From the NCBI RefSeq assembly GCF_005080885.1, contig NZ_CP034864.1, forward strand, positions 186,001 to 250,000: a stretch of DNA of 64,000 bases, read 5' to 3'. Position numbers and translations under genes: made by a program. Every line of letters starts with the position of its first letter. The stretch's first letter is position 1. Positions 31,158-40,883 of the stretch are shown piece by piece. Source of the DNA: Buchnera aphidicola (Macrosiphoniella sanborni). Its GTDB lineage: Bacteria; Pseudomonadota; Gammaproteobacteria; Enterobacterales; Enterobacteriaceae. The notes below the pieces were generated by a model. The model was not told the DNA's origin and made no database searches. It worked only from the letters and a program-made list of their open reading frames with translations.

Positions 31158-32387
31158 GTGGATATAGAAGTAAAAGTTCCTGATATTGGCTTAGATGAGT
31201 TAGAAGTAACGGAGATACTTGTTCATATTAATGAATATGTTGCATTAGAACAAGGTTTAATTACTGTAGAAGGAGATAAAACTTCTATGGAAATACCGTC
31301 TCCTATTTCAGGTATTGTAAAAAAAATTCATATAAAAATTGGTGATAAAGTAAAAACTGATTCTTGTATAATGATATTTAAGGTGGATAGTTTAACTACT
31401 CCTTTATCTGAAATAGACAATAATAAAATAGATGATAATCATCATCTAGAAAAAAGTGTTTCATACAATCCAAAATATTCAGATTTTCCAAAAAATGTTA
31501 AAAAAGATAATATTTTTCATGCAACTCCAGTGATCAGACGTTTAGCTAGAAATTTAAATATTAATTTATGTGAAGTGGTAGGAACAGGTCCTAAAAAACG
31601 TATTTTAAAAGAAGATTTAGAACTATATAAAAACACTCTTGTTACACAAAATAATCAAAATCATTTAAATATTGTTAATGAATCTGAAATAAAAGAGTTA
31701 AAGTTAAGTAACATGCAAAAAACAGTGGGTTATAATCTTCATCAAAATTGGATTAATATACCTCATGTTACACAATTTGATGAAGTAAATGTTACTTTAT
31801 TAGAAGAATTTCGTAAAAAATATAATAATACAAGAAAAATACAAAAAAAAATAGGTAATAATATTACTATGTTAATTTTTGTGATTAAAGTAGTATCATA
31901 TGCATTAGAAAAATTTCCTATTTTCAATAGTTTTTTAACTGCACATAATAAAAAAATTATTTTAAAAAAATATATTAATATTGGCATAGCTGTAGATATT
32001 GATAATGAGTTGTATGTACCTGTATTAAAAGATACTAATAAAAAAAATGTTAAGCAATTATCCAATGAGTTAAGATTACTTTTAGAAAAAGCAAAAAATA
32101 AACAATTACATGCTACAGATATGACAGATGGATGTTTTACAATCTCTAATTTAGGAGGTATTGGAGGCAGTTGGTTTTCTCCAATAATTAATGCTCCTGA
32201 AGTTGCTATTCTTGGGGTATCTAAAATTCAGACAAAACCATTATGGGACGGAAAACAATTTATTCCATCTTTAATGTTACCTCTATCTTTATCTTATGAT
32301 CATCGTGTAATTAATGGAGCTATTGCAGCTCGATTTCTTACATTTATTGGAAAAATATTATCTGATATACATTTTTTGATTATGTAA
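31158..32387 (+). CDS. aceF: Dihydrolipoyllysine acetyltransferase (E2), single lipoyl domain
   Basis: E2 core of PDH. It starts at GTG 31158 behind AAGAGGTG, 14 nt after aceE. The 409 residues have one N-terminal lipoyl domain (lipoyl lysine K41 in GDKTSME), a linker, the subunit-binding domain (ATPVIRRLARNLNINL...GTGPKKRILKEDL, about 118-152), and the catalytic domain. E. coli AceF has three lipoyl domains and 630 residues, so two are gone. The active-site motif reads SYDHRVINGA: H382 is kept, but the usual aspartate of DHRxxDG is N386. Confidence 0.96.
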   Translation: MDIEVKVPDIGLDELEVTEILVHINEYVALEQGLITVEGDKTSMEIPSPISGIVKKIHIKIGDKVKTDSCIMIFKVDSLTTPLSEIDNNKIDDNHHLEKSVSYNPKYSDFPKNVKKDNIFHATPVIRRLARNLNINLCEVVGTGPKKRILKEDLELYKNTLVTQNNQNHLNIVNESEIKELKLSNMQKTVGYNLHQNWINIPHVTQFDEVNVTLLEEFRKKYNNTRKIQKKIGNNITMLIFVIKVVSYALEKFPIFNSFLTAHNKKIILKKYINIGIAVDIDNELYVPVLKDTNKKNVKQLSNELRLLLEKAKNKQLHATDMTDGCFTISNLGGIGGSWFSPIINAPEVAILGVSKIQTKPLWDGKQFIPSLMLPLSLSYDHRVINGAIAARFLTFIGKILSDIHFLIM

Positions 32388-32447
32388 TTTTCATATTTGT
32401 TTTATTAAAATGTTTTTTAATTCAAATATACTATACGTGAGGTTGTA

Positions 32448-33863
32448 ATGAATGAAAAAATTCATGCTCAAGTAGTAATTATTGGATCTGGACCTGCAGG
32501 GTATTCTGCAGCTTTTCGTTGTGCAGATTTAGGTTTAGATACTGTTTTAATAGAGCGTTATAATAAATTAGGAGGAGTGTGTTTAAATGTGGGTTGTATT
32601 CCTTCAAAAACGTTATTACATATAGCTAAAGTTATTAAAGAAGCAAAAGAATTATATGAATCCGGTGTTATTTTTAATACACCAGTAATCGATATTAAAA
32701 AAATAAAAATTTGGAAAGAAAAAATTATTAATAAATTAACTCATGGTTTATCTCAGATGAGAGATAAAAGAAAAATAAGAATTTTTCAAGGAGATGCTAT
32801 TTTCAATACTGATAAAAGTATTTATGTGAATAATAAAGAAGATAAATTAACTATTTTTTTTGATTATGCTGTTATTGCAACAGGTTCTAAACCCACAAAA
32901 ATTCCTTCAATACCATATAACGATACGAGGATTTGGGATTCAAGTGATGCTTTATCATTAAAAAATATACCAAATCGTTTTTTGATTATAGGTGCAGGTA
33001 TTATTGGTTTAGAAATGGCAACAATATATAGCGCATTAGGTTCAAATGTTGATATTATTGATCGATTTAATCATTTTCTTCCTGCAGTAGATGAAGATAT
33101 TTCTAACGCATATATCAAATCTATTAATAAAAGATTTAATTTAATGCTAAATACTCATATAGAAAAAATTAAATTAGAACAATCTAGTCTGATTGTAAAC
33201 ATAGTACGAGATGGTGTTGATCAAAAAAATATATTTTATGATAATATCTTAGTTGCTGTAGGAAGAACTCCTAATATTGACAAATTAGGTTTAGATAAAA
33301 TTGGACTAAAAATTAATAATTTTGGTTTTATTGAAGTGAATAATCAATTGCAAACAAATATACCTTATATTTATGCGGTAGGTGATGTAACTGGTTTTCC
33401 TATGTTAGCTCATAAAGGTGTTCATGAAGGGCGTATTGCAGCTGAAGTTATTTCTGGTCAAAAGCATTATTTTGAACCAACAGTTATTCCATCAATAGCA
33501 TATACTGAACCTGAAGTTGCTTGGGTTGGATTAAATGAAAAACAAGCTAAAAAAGAAAATATAGATTATTCTGTCTCTACTTTTCCCTGGAATGCATCAG
33601 GAAGAGCTATGGCTTCAAATTGTACTATGGGTTTAACAAAATTACTTTTTAATAAAAGAAATAATAAAATTATTGGAGGATCTATTATAGGAACAAATGC
33701 TGGTGAATTAATTGGAGAAGTAGGACTTGCTATTGAAATGGGGTGCGATGCTGAAGATATTGCATTAACTATTCATGCTCATCCTACTTTATATGAATCC
33801 ATTGGTTTATCTGCAGAAATTTTTCAAGGAACAGCAACAGATGTATTAAATGTTAACAGATAG
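32448..33863 (+). CDS. lpdA: Dihydrolipoamide dehydrogenase (E3)
   Basis: FAD-dependent oxidoreductase that reoxidises lipoyl groups of PDH (and 2-oxoglutarate dehydrogenase if present). The 471 residues match E. coli (474). FAD fold VVIIGSGPAGYSAA, redox-active C45/C50 in GGVCLNVGCIPSK, NAD-binding IIGAGIIGLEMA, and the dimer-interface catalytic HAHPTLYES. It ends the operon at a strong hairpin terminator. The start ATG has GAGGTTG upstream. Confidence 0.98.
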   Translation: MNEKIHAQVVIIGSGPAGYSAAFRCADLGLDTVLIERYNKLGGVCLNVGCIPSKTLLHIAKVIKEAKELYESGVIFNTPVIDIKKIKIWKEKIINKLTHGLSQMRDKRKIRIFQGDAIFNTDKSIYVNNKEDKLTIFFDYAVIATGSKPTKIPSIPYNDTRIWDSSDALSLKNIPNRFLIIGAGIIGLEMATIYSALGSNVDIIDRFNHFLPAVDEDISNAYIKSINKRFNLMLNTHIEKIKLEQSSLIVNIVRDGVDQKNIFYDNILVAVGRTPNIDKLGLDKIGLKINNFGFIEVNNQLQTNIPYIYAVGDVTGFPMLAHKGVHEGRIAAEVISGQKHYFEPTVIPSIAYTEPEVAWVGLNEKQAKKENIDYSVSTFPWNASGRAMASNCTMGLTKLLFNKRNNKIIGGSIIGTNAGELIGEVGLAIEMGCDAEDIALTIHAHPTLYESIGLSAEIFQGTATDVLNVNR

Positions 33864-33883
33864 TGAGATATGTTTCTAAAGAA

Positions 33884-33920
33884 AAAAAGATTATAGAAAT
33901 ATCATTTCTATAATCTTTTT
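33884..33920. terminator. Bidirectional terminator between lpdA and speD
   Basis: A perfect 17-bp stem AAAAAGATTATAGAAAT/ATTTCTATAATCTTTTT with the 3-nt loop ATC, bearing A- and T-runs at the ends. It sits between the convergent lpdA and speD genes. Confidence 0.8.
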
Positions 33921-33943
33921 GTTGTTTAAAAAAAATTTTATTT

Positions 33944-34798
33944 TTAACAATTGATTTTTGAAAGATTTTTAATTGTATTTTTATGGATTAAATCTGATTT
34001 TGATATATTTCTACCATAATATATTTCTCGCATCTCTCTTAATAGTAGATTAACAACATGAGAGTATTTTTCTTTTTCTAAATCTTCTAAATGAATGTTA
34101 AATAAATAATTTTTTAAATTAAAATCTTTTAATAGCATTCGAGTATGAAAAATATTTTCTTGATACATATTTACATCAAACATTTCATAAGTTGATTTTA
34201 TATGATGAGACATAAAATTTTGAATAGAACTAATTTTATGATCAATAAAATGTTTTTTACCATTAATATCTCGAGTAAACCCTCTTATACGATATTCAAT
34301 AGTGACAATATCTGATTCTAATTGATGTATAAGATAATTTAGTGCATTGAGAGGTGATATAACACCACATGTTGAAACTTCAATATCAGCTCGAAAAGTA
34401 CAAATTCCATTTTGAGGATGACTTTCTGGATATGTATGCACACAAATATGACTTTTATCTAAATGAGCAATTACAGAAGATGATGTAAATGTATTATTTA
34501 AAATATTGATTTTTTTTGTATTTTTCCTCATCGGTTCTTCTGATACTGAAATCGTTACACTGGCTCCCTGAGGTTCATAATCTTGATGAAATATATTTAA
34601 AATATTAGCACCAATAATTGAGCAGGTTTTTTTTAAAATATTAGTTAACCGAATGGAATTATACTGTTCATCAATATAAGAAATATAACTATTACGCGAA
34701 TCATCAGTATTTGCATAGCAAATATCATAGATACAAAAACTTAGGCTTTTAGTTAAATTATTAAAGCCATATAATTTTAGTTTTTGCAATTTAATCAT
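33944..34798 (-). CDS. speD: S-adenosylmethionine decarboxylase proenzyme
   Basis: Pyruvoyl enzyme that decarboxylates SAM to provide the aminopropyl donor for spermidine. The 284-residue proenzyme (E. coli 264) has the self-processing site K115-S116 in [16 protein letters not shown], where the serine becomes the pyruvoyl group. [23 protein letters not shown]-type elements follow. It is 17 nt after speE on the same strand, the E. coli order. Confidence 0.97.
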   Translation of the reverse strand: MIKLQKLKLYGFNNLTKSLSFCIYDICYANTDDSRNSYISYIDEQYNSIRLTNILKKTCSIIGANILNIFHQDYEPQGASVTISVSEEPMRKNTKKINILNNTFTSSSVIAHLDKSHICVHTYPESHPQNGICTFRADIEVSTCGVISPLNALNYLIHQLESDIVTIEYRIRGFTRDINGKKHFIDHKISSIQNFMSHHIKSTYEMFDVNMYQENIFHTRMLLKDFNLKNYLFNIHLEDLEKEKYSHVVNLLLREMREIYYGRNISKSDLIHKNTIKNLSKINC

Positions 34799-34815
34799 TC
34801 TCCTATAAAAGGATT

Positions 34816-35676
34816 TTAATTTTTATTTAATTCATTTATAATATATTGAGGTAAATAAAAACTACTAATATGAATTTTAGCATTATAGTAATTAAAATTT
34901 AATTTTGTATTATTAATAGATAATTGTATGTCTTGTATATTTTTTTTACGTAATTTTATATTATCTGTACCCCATGCAAACATCATAATTCCTCCATAAT
35001 AAGTAGGAATAGCAGCTTGATAAAATTGTGTGTCATAAAAAATATTTTTTAAATGTTTATAAGTAAGAATAGTTTCATCTTTTTGAAGAAAAAAAACACC
35101 ATTTTGTGCTACAAAAAGACCGTTTTTATTGAGGCATCGTTTACAGTTCCAATAAAATTCTAATGAGAATAAATTTTTTCCATAATTGATAGGATCTGTA
35201 GAATCAGATATTATTAAATCAAATGTTTCTTTTGTTTCACGTATAAAATTCAAACCATCATCAATTATTAATTTTAAACGTAAATCTTGATAAGCATTAT
35301 AACTATGATTTGGAAAATATTTTTGGCATAAGTTAATTATAGTATGATCAATTTCTACCATAGTAATATTTTTAATATCTTTATGTCGGCATACTTCTCG
35401 AAGTATTCCTCCGTCACCTCCTCCTATGATTAGTACATTTTTTACTAAACCATGAGAAAATATAGGAACATGAGTCAGCATTTCATGATATATAAATTCA
35501 TCATGTTCAGTTGTTTGTACAATGCCATCTATTACCATGATTTTCCCAAATCTAGAATTTTTAAAAATGATTACTTCATGATATTCAGTTTTTTTTTTAT
35601 ATAGTATTTCTTGAATTATGAAATATTGCCCGAAATGATTATATAATTTTTCATGCCATGTTTTTGCGTGAGCCAT
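34816..35676 (-). CDS. speE: Spermidine synthase
   Basis: Transfers aminopropyl from decarboxylated SAM to putrescine, releasing methylthioadenosine. The 286 residues match E. coli (288). The binding loop is [15 protein letters not shown] (81-95) and the catalytic region [13 protein letters not shown]. First gene of speE-speD. Putrescine must come from elsewhere; no ornithine decarboxylase is in the window. Confidence 0.97.
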   Translation of the reverse strand: MAHAKTWHEKLYNHFGQYFIIQEILYKKKTEYHEVIIFKNSRFGKIMVIDGIVQTTEHDEFIYHEMLTHVPIFSHGLVKNVLIIGGGDGGILREVCRHKDIKNITMVEIDHTIINLCQKYFPNHSYNAYQDLRLKLIIDDGLNFIRETKETFDLIISDSTDPINYGKNLFSLEFYWNCKRCLNKNGLFVAQNGVFFLQKDETILTYKHLKNIFYDTQFYQAAIPTYYGGIMMFAWGTDNIKLRKKNIQDIQLSINNTKLNFNYYNAKIHISSFYLPQYIINELNKN

Positions 35677-35971
35677 GGTTATATTTATACATCCTATTAT
35701 AATATATAATTAATTTGATTATTTTGGGAGTAATGAAACAATTATGAATACTATTAATATGAATACTATCAAATAGTAGATTGTATTTTTAGAATTTAAA
35801 AAATAAGAAGGATAATAATTTTTATCAAAAATTAAGTTTTAAAAAGTATTTTTTATATTATAATATTAATTGAATATTTTTACATAATACATCTTATAAA
35901 AAATTGTATGAGTTAAGATTATCAAAAATATTAATAGAATACTAATTTTTATTAAATAGATTAAATAATAT

Positions 35972-36670
35972 TTATATTTTAATTAAGTTTTCTAAGATAT
36001 ATTTTACAAATCTAAAAGAATGTAGAGATGCAATAGATATATTTTGTTTAAAATTAAATATAGCATTTTCATTTGATAAGTCTGATATAGATTTGACGAC
36101 TATTAATGGAATATCAAACTTATAGCAAACTTGAGCTATTGCTGCTGACTCCATATCTACAGCTATCGCTGTAGGAAACTTGTTTTTTAAAATATTGATA
36201 TCAGAATTATTATTAATAAATGAATCACCACTAACAATCAGTCCTTGTTTCAATGTTAATGTATTATTAAAATAATCTTCGTAAAAATATTTATATATTT
36301 TTTTGTTAATTATAAATTGTTTTGGATATTCAGGTATTTGTCCATATGAATAACCAAAATTTGTTAAATCTACATCATAATAACAAATGTTTTTAGGAAG
36401 AATAATATCTCCAATTTTTAATGATGCTGATAAGCTTCCAGCAGAACCACTATTAATAATAATATCTGGTTGATATAAATTAATAAGAAGCATAGTTGAT
36501 ATGCTTGCAGAAACTTTTCCAATTCCTGATTGTATTAAAAAAATATTACTTTTTTTAAATTTTCCAATATTAATTTGATAATCTTGAATTATTTTCGTTT
36601 TAAATGGATTTATAATTTTTGTAAATATTTTAATTTCTTCTTGTAAAGCACCAATAATTCCGATTTTCAT
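35972..36670 (-). CDS. mtn: 5'-methylthioadenosine/S-adenosylhomocysteine nucleosidase
   Basis: Cleaves MTA and SAH, removing by-products of spermidine synthesis and methylation. The 232 residues equal the E. coli length. The catalytic glutamate region is MKIGIIGALQEEI; substrate-binding AVDMESAAIAQV replaces E. coli VEMEATAIAHV; SISDLSNEN carries the catalytic aspartate. It lies 295 bp downstream of the speED start region; the spacer holds no gene. Its position beside speE, not dgt/degP as in E. coli, is functionally apt. Confidence 0.96.
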   Translation of the reverse strand: MKIGIIGALQEEIKIFTKIINPFKTKIIQDYQINIGKFKKSNIFLIQSGIGKVSASISTMLLINLYQPDIIINSGSAGSLSASLKIGDIILPKNICYYDVDLTNFGYSYGQIPEYPKQFIINKKIYKYFYEDYFNNTLTLKQGLIVSGDSFINNNSDINILKNKFPTAIAVDMESAAIAQVCYKFDIPLIVVKSISDLSNENAIFNFKQNISIASLHSFRFVKYILENLIKI

Positions 36671-36735
36671 TTTAATAAAGTATATAATTAATTATAAAAA
36701 ATTGTGTATTATCAATTAATATATCTTGTTGATTA

Positions 36736-37080
36736 TTAAATACTAAATGATGAACCACAACCACATGTATTTTTTGCATTAGGATTGAATACTATAAATT
36801 TAGAACCTTCTAAATTTTCTAGATAATCTATTTTTCCACCATACAAATATTGTAAACTAATAGGATCAATAATTAATGAAACACCTGATTGTGTAATTAT
36901 AATATCATCATCATTTTTTGATGAATCGAAAATAAATTGATATTGAAATCCGCTGCATCCTCCACCATTTATATAAATTCTTAATTTTAAATTATGATTA
37001 TTTTTTATTTTAATGATTTTTTGTAATTTTTGAATTGCTTTTTCTGTAAGTTGTAACGAATTTTCAGAAAATTTTTTCAT
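36736..37080 (-). CDS. erpA: Iron-sulfur cluster insertion protein ErpA
   Basis: A-type carrier delivering Fe-S clusters to apoproteins. The 114 residues equal the E. coli length. Cluster ligands C42 ([10 protein letters not shown]), C106 and C108 ([11 protein letters not shown]) are present. Works with GrxD-like glutaredoxins; grxD is in this window. It lies between mtn and the structured element that follows ftsZ. Confidence 0.97.
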   Translation of the reverse strand: MKKFSENSLQLTEKAIQKLQKIIKIKNNHNLKLRIYINGGGCSGFQYQFIFDSSKNDDDIIITQSGVSLIIDPISLQYLYGGKIDYLENLEGSKFIVFNPNAKNTCGCGSSFSI

Positions 37081-37179
37081 ATTTATTATGTTCTCAAAAT
37101 ATTTAAAAATATTTAAATATAAATTTTTTTATTTATTTTCAATGATATATTAAATATTTATTTAATTATTAGAAATTTG

Positions 37180-37308
37180 TTTTGTATAACAAAAGATCCT
37201 GGCGCCGATATATGATCTAGTCTTTATTGGCGCAGGTTATTAAAATGATAATATTATTAATCAGCATTGAATTCAATATTTTTTAAAAATATTCATCGTT
37301 ATACAAAA
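37180..37308. other. Structured spacer after ftsZ
   Basis: An outer 11-bp inverted repeat TTTTGTATAAC (37180-37190) / GTTATACAAAA (37298-37308) starts 2 nt after the ftsZ stop on the minus strand. Inside is a GC-rich stem CCT-G-GCGCC (from 37198) / GGCGC-AGG (to 37236), with one bulged G, and an AATATTTTT/AAAAATATT hairpin near 37276-37294. It could be a processing or termination structure of the dcw transcript. Function inferred only. Confidence 0.5.
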
Positions 37309-37309
37309 T

Positions 37310-38464
37310 TTAATCTGATTTTTTGCGAAGAAAAGATGGAATATCTAAATATTCTGCTTCTTTATTAATTTTATCTTCTGAATGTTTTATTTCTTTTTTT
37401 ATAATTTTTTTATCTATTTTAGATGGAGAAACATTTAAATATTGATAACGATAATCCATTAGTACTTCTCTAGAAGATTTGTTTTTCATATGATTAAGAT
37501 CTGAATGTTTTTCCATACCAATACCTGTAGCAACAACTGTGACACGTAAAGTATCATTCATATCAGGATCTAAAGAAGTACCTATGACCACCGTTGCATT
37601 ATCTGAAGCAAATGATCGAATAGTATTTCCTACTGTTTCAAATTCATCTAACTTTAAATCAAAACCAGCAGTAATATTTACTAAAACACCTCTAGCACCT
37701 GATAAATCTATATCTTCTAATAAAGGACTAGATATAGCTATTTCTGCAGCTTCTTCCGCACGATTATCTCCAGAAGATATTCCAGTTCCCATCATAGCAT
37801 ATCCCATTTCAACCATAACGGTACGTACATCAGCAAAGTCTACATTCATTAATCCAGGTCTTGTTATTAATTCAGCAATACCTTGTACTGCACCTTTTAA
37901 TACATTATTAGCGGCACTAAAAGCATCAAGTAAAGAGATCCCTCGATTAAGAACTTTTAATAATTTATCATTAGGAATAGTAATTAAAGAATCTACATAT
38001 TTTGATAATTCAATTACACCCTGTTCTGCTACAATCATTCTTTTTTTTCCTTCAAAATTAAAAGGTTTAGTTACGACTGCTACAGTCAAAATTCCTAATT
38101 CTTTTGCTATTTCTGCTACAACAGGAGCTGCCCCAGTACCAGTTCCACCTCCCATACCAGCTGCGATAAATACCATATCAGAACCATCTAAAGCAGATTT
38201 TAATAATTCTTTATCTTCTTCTGCTGATGTACGTCCGATTTCAGGATTAGCTCCAGCCCCTAATCCTTTAGTAACATTATTACCTATTTGTATTGTTTGT
38301 CCTACTTCTATTTTTCTTAATGCTTGTGCATCTGTATTAATTGCAAAAAATTCTACTCCTTCAATGCGTTCTCTAACCATATGTTCTACTGCATTTCCAC
38401 CACCACCTCCAACTCCAATCACTTTAATAATCGCATTATTACTTAATTCTGTAGGTTCAAACAT
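37310..38464 (-). CDS. ftsZ: Cell division GTPase FtsZ
   Basis: Tubulin-like GTPase forming the division ring. The 384 residues match E. coli (383). N-terminal [13 protein letters not shown], tubulin signature [16 protein letters not shown], and the synergy region are intact. The C-terminal peptide [14 protein letters not shown] matches the conserved tail that binds FtsA, so that contact is preserved. It is the last gene of the dcw cluster, 58 nt after ftsA. lpxC, which follows in E. coli, is absent. Confidence 0.98.
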   Translation of the reverse strand: MFEPTELSNNAIIKVIGVGGGGGNAVEHMVRERIEGVEFFAINTDAQALRKIEVGQTIQIGNNVTKGLGAGANPEIGRTSAEEDKELLKSALDGSDMVFIAAGMGGGTGTGAAPVVAEIAKELGILTVAVVTKPFNFEGKKRMIVAEQGVIELSKYVDSLITIPNDKLLKVLNRGISLLDAFSAANNVLKGAVQGIAELITRPGLMNVDFADVRTVMVEMGYAMMGTGISSGDNRAEEAAEIAISSPLLEDIDLSGARGVLVNITAGFDLKLDEFETVGNTIRSFASDNATVVIGTSLDPDMNDTLRVTVVATGIGMEKHSDLNHMKNKSSREVLMDYRYQYLNVSPSKIDKKIIKKEIKHSEDKINKEAEYLDIPSFLRKKSD

Positions 38465-38522
38465 GATGTTTTTCCATTATATATCTATATTTTATTTTAT
38501 AAATTTTTGAGTATGCTATATT

Positions 38523-39776
38523 TTAAAATTCTGTTTGAATCCAATCATTAATTTTTTTAAAAACTCTGTCAATAAAAGAATTGTCTCGTTTTTTCTCATC
38601 AGCATTTATGTAACATTCTTTAGCATAATGTAACAAACCTGCTGCTGTTGCATAATGTGGTTCAATGATATTTTCTATTAATCCAGAAAGATGTAAAGGT
38701 TTAGCAAGTCTTACTTTTTTATGAAAAATTTTTTCTGCACACTCAGTTAAACATGTAATATTTGATCCACCTCCTGTAAGAACGATACCACTTAATAATT
38801 CATATTTTTTTCCTCTTTGATAAAGTTGTTTTTGCATATTAAGAATAGAATCTTTTATTAAAGATAGTAGTTCAACATATCTTGATTCAATAACTTCTAT
38901 TAATGCATCTTGTTGTAAAGTGTCTGTAAAATTATTATTGATATTAGAAAAATCAATATTTTTTGAAGATCCTAAAGATGATTTAATTGCAGATCCATAT
39001 TTAATTTTTATAATTTCTGCATCATGATGAGAGGTTCTAAAAGCATAAGCAATATCACTAGTAACAATATTTCCTGCATATGGAATAACTTGACTATGTT
39101 GTATAGCACCATCAATATAAATATTAAAATCTATTGTCCCTCCCCCTATATCAATCATACATACACCGAGTTTACATTCTTCTTCAGTTAAAACAGCTTT
39201 ACTTGAAGCTAAACCTGAGAAAATAACTTGATCTACTTGTAAATCACATTTTTCTACAGCTTTAACAATGTTTTTTATTGTATTTTTATGGCAAGTAATT
39301 AAATGGACTGTGACTTGCATGCGTATTCCAGATAGTCCTAATGGATTTTTTATGCCAGATTGTTGATCAATAGAATATTCTTGTGGTATTACATGTAAGA
39401 TGTGATGTTCATTTAAAATTTGAACAGATTTTGCAATATGTATAGCATTTTCTAGATCTTCTTGTGTCACTTCGTCTGTAAGTGGAACAATTCCTATTTC
39501 ATTTTGACAATTGATATATTCATTAGATAAAGATAAATATACAGAAGTAATATGACAATCTGCCATTTTTTCAGCTTGATTAATAGATTCTTGTATGCAT
39601 GTAATAATTGCATCTAAATTATTAATTTTTCCTTTATCTATCCCCTTAGATACACAAGTTCCAAATCCAATAATTTTAATTTTTTCATCTATTAATATTT
39701 CTCCTACTAAAGTTACTACTTTATTAGTACCAATTTCTAATCCAACTACTAATTTTTTATCTTGTGATATGATCAT
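38523..39776 (-). CDS. ftsA: Cell division protein FtsA
   Basis: Actin-like ATPase that tethers FtsZ to the membrane. The 417 residues match E. coli (420). N-terminal LVVGLEIGTNKVVTLVGE, ATP-binding GVCMIDIGGGTIDFNIY, LTGGGSNITCL, and a C-terminal amphipathic helix (DRVFKKINDWIQTEF) for membrane targeting. In E. coli ftsQ lies between ddlB and ftsA; here the 162-bp spacer holds no trace of it. Confidence 0.97.
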   Translation of the reverse strand: MIISQDKKLVVGLEIGTNKVVTLVGEILIDEKIKIIGFGTCVSKGIDKGKINNLDAIITCIQESINQAEKMADCHITSVYLSLSNEYINCQNEIGIVPLTDEVTQEDLENAIHIAKSVQILNEHHILHVIPQEYSIDQQSGIKNPLGLSGIRMQVTVHLITCHKNTIKNIVKAVEKCDLQVDQVIFSGLASSKAVLTEEECKLGVCMIDIGGGTIDFNIYIDGAIQHSQVIPYAGNIVTSDIAYAFRTSHHDAEIIKIKYGSAIKSSLGSSKNIDFSNINNNFTDTLQQDALIEVIESRYVELLSLIKDSILNMQKQLYQRGKKYELLSGIVLTGGGSNITCLTECAEKIFHKKVRLAKPLHLSGLIENIIEPHYATAAGLLHYAKECYINADEKKRDNSFIDRVFKKINDWIQTEF

Positions 39777-39938
39777 TATTCCCTGACCTATACTTTTTTT
39801 AGTTTTTTTTAAAAAAAACTATTTTTTAATATTCATACTATGTTTAATTGATAAATTGTATTTTTATAATTATATGAAATGTATAAAATTAAGATAAAAA
39901 TATTTTAAAAATCATGTTTGATGTTATATAGATTTTAT

Positions 39939-40871
39939 CTATTTTAAATTTTTATTATTCATATTTAAAATTGATAATACTAATTCATCAAATGATATCC
40001 CAAATGCTTTTGCAGCAATAGGAGTTAAACTTCTATTTGTCATGCCGGGTATAGTATTAATTTCTAATAACCAAAATCGATTTTTATGATCTAATATGAA
40101 ATCAATTCTTCCACAACCACTACATCCTAATGTTTTCCAAGCAATCATCGCTATTTTTTTTATTTTTTTTTCTTGAATTATATTTAATCCACTTGGACAT
40201 GAATATTTAGTAGAAGAAGATATATATTTCGCATGGTAGTCATAAAATGAATTTTTAGTAGAAATATGAATAGGAGGTAAAACTTCTTCTCCTAAAATAG
40301 ATACAGTATATTCTTGTCCTTTAATAAATTTTTCAATTAGAATATGATCATCATAATTAAATGCTATCTTGATAGAATCATAAAGTTGTTCAATAGAAGA
40401 AATTACTGTTATGCCAATACTTGAACCTTGTTGATTAGGTTTAATTAAAACTGGCAATCCTAATTGTAATATTTTTTTTTTTATGCGAGAATATAAACAA
40501 TCAATATTTTTTTTTTTTGAAATATAAATATCAGGTGCTATTAAAAGACCACAAGATTTCCATAATAATTTAGTTCTAAACTTATCTATAGAGATTGAAG
40601 AAGCCATAATTCCACTACCTGTGTAAGGTATATTTAAATATTGAAGAACCCCTTGTATACTACCATCTTCTCCACCTTTTCCATGTAATGAAATATATGC
40701 TGTATCAAATCCTTTTTCTCTTAATTCCATAATAGAATTATCACGAATATCAATTGGATAAGCATTTAATTTTGATTTTAATAAACTGTTTAGAATAGCA
40801 TATCCTGATTTAATAGAAATTTTTCTTTCGGGAGATGTGCCACCTAATAAAACTGCTATTTTTTTGTTCAT
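39939..40871 (-). CDS. ddlB: D-alanine--D-alanine ligase
   Basis: ATP-grasp ligase making D-Ala-D-Ala for the murein pentapeptide. The 310 residues match E. coli DdlB (306). Conserved are VLLGGTSPERKISIKSG, LHGKGGEDGSIQG, KPNQQGSSIGI, and the C-terminal EINTIPGMT. Two long A-runs (11 and 12 nt, near 40472-40482 and 40507-40518) are read in frame. It follows murC by 12 nt. Confidence 0.96.
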   Translation of the reverse strand: MNKKIAVLLGGTSPERKISIKSGYAILNSLLKSKLNAYPIDIRDNSIMELREKGFDTAYISLHGKGGEDGSIQGVLQYLNIPYTGSGIMASSISIDKFRTKLLWKSCGLLIAPDIYISKKKNIDCLYSRIKKKILQLGLPVLIKPNQQGSSIGITVISSIEQLYDSIKIAFNYDDHILIEKFIKGQEYTVSILGEEVLPPIHISTKNSFYDYHAKYISSSTKYSCPSGLNIIQEKKIKKIAMIAWKTLGCSGCGRIDFILDHKNRFWLLEINTIPGMTNRSLTPIAAKAFGISFDELVLSILNMNNKNLK

Positions 40872-40883
40872 TTTATCACTTTT

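Noticed and set aside
37539-38510. A 323-codon open frame on the plus strand opposite ftsZ
   Set aside because: It mirrors the codon pattern of ftsZ, has no recognisable domain, and FtsZ on the other strand is unmistakable. It is a shadow frame.
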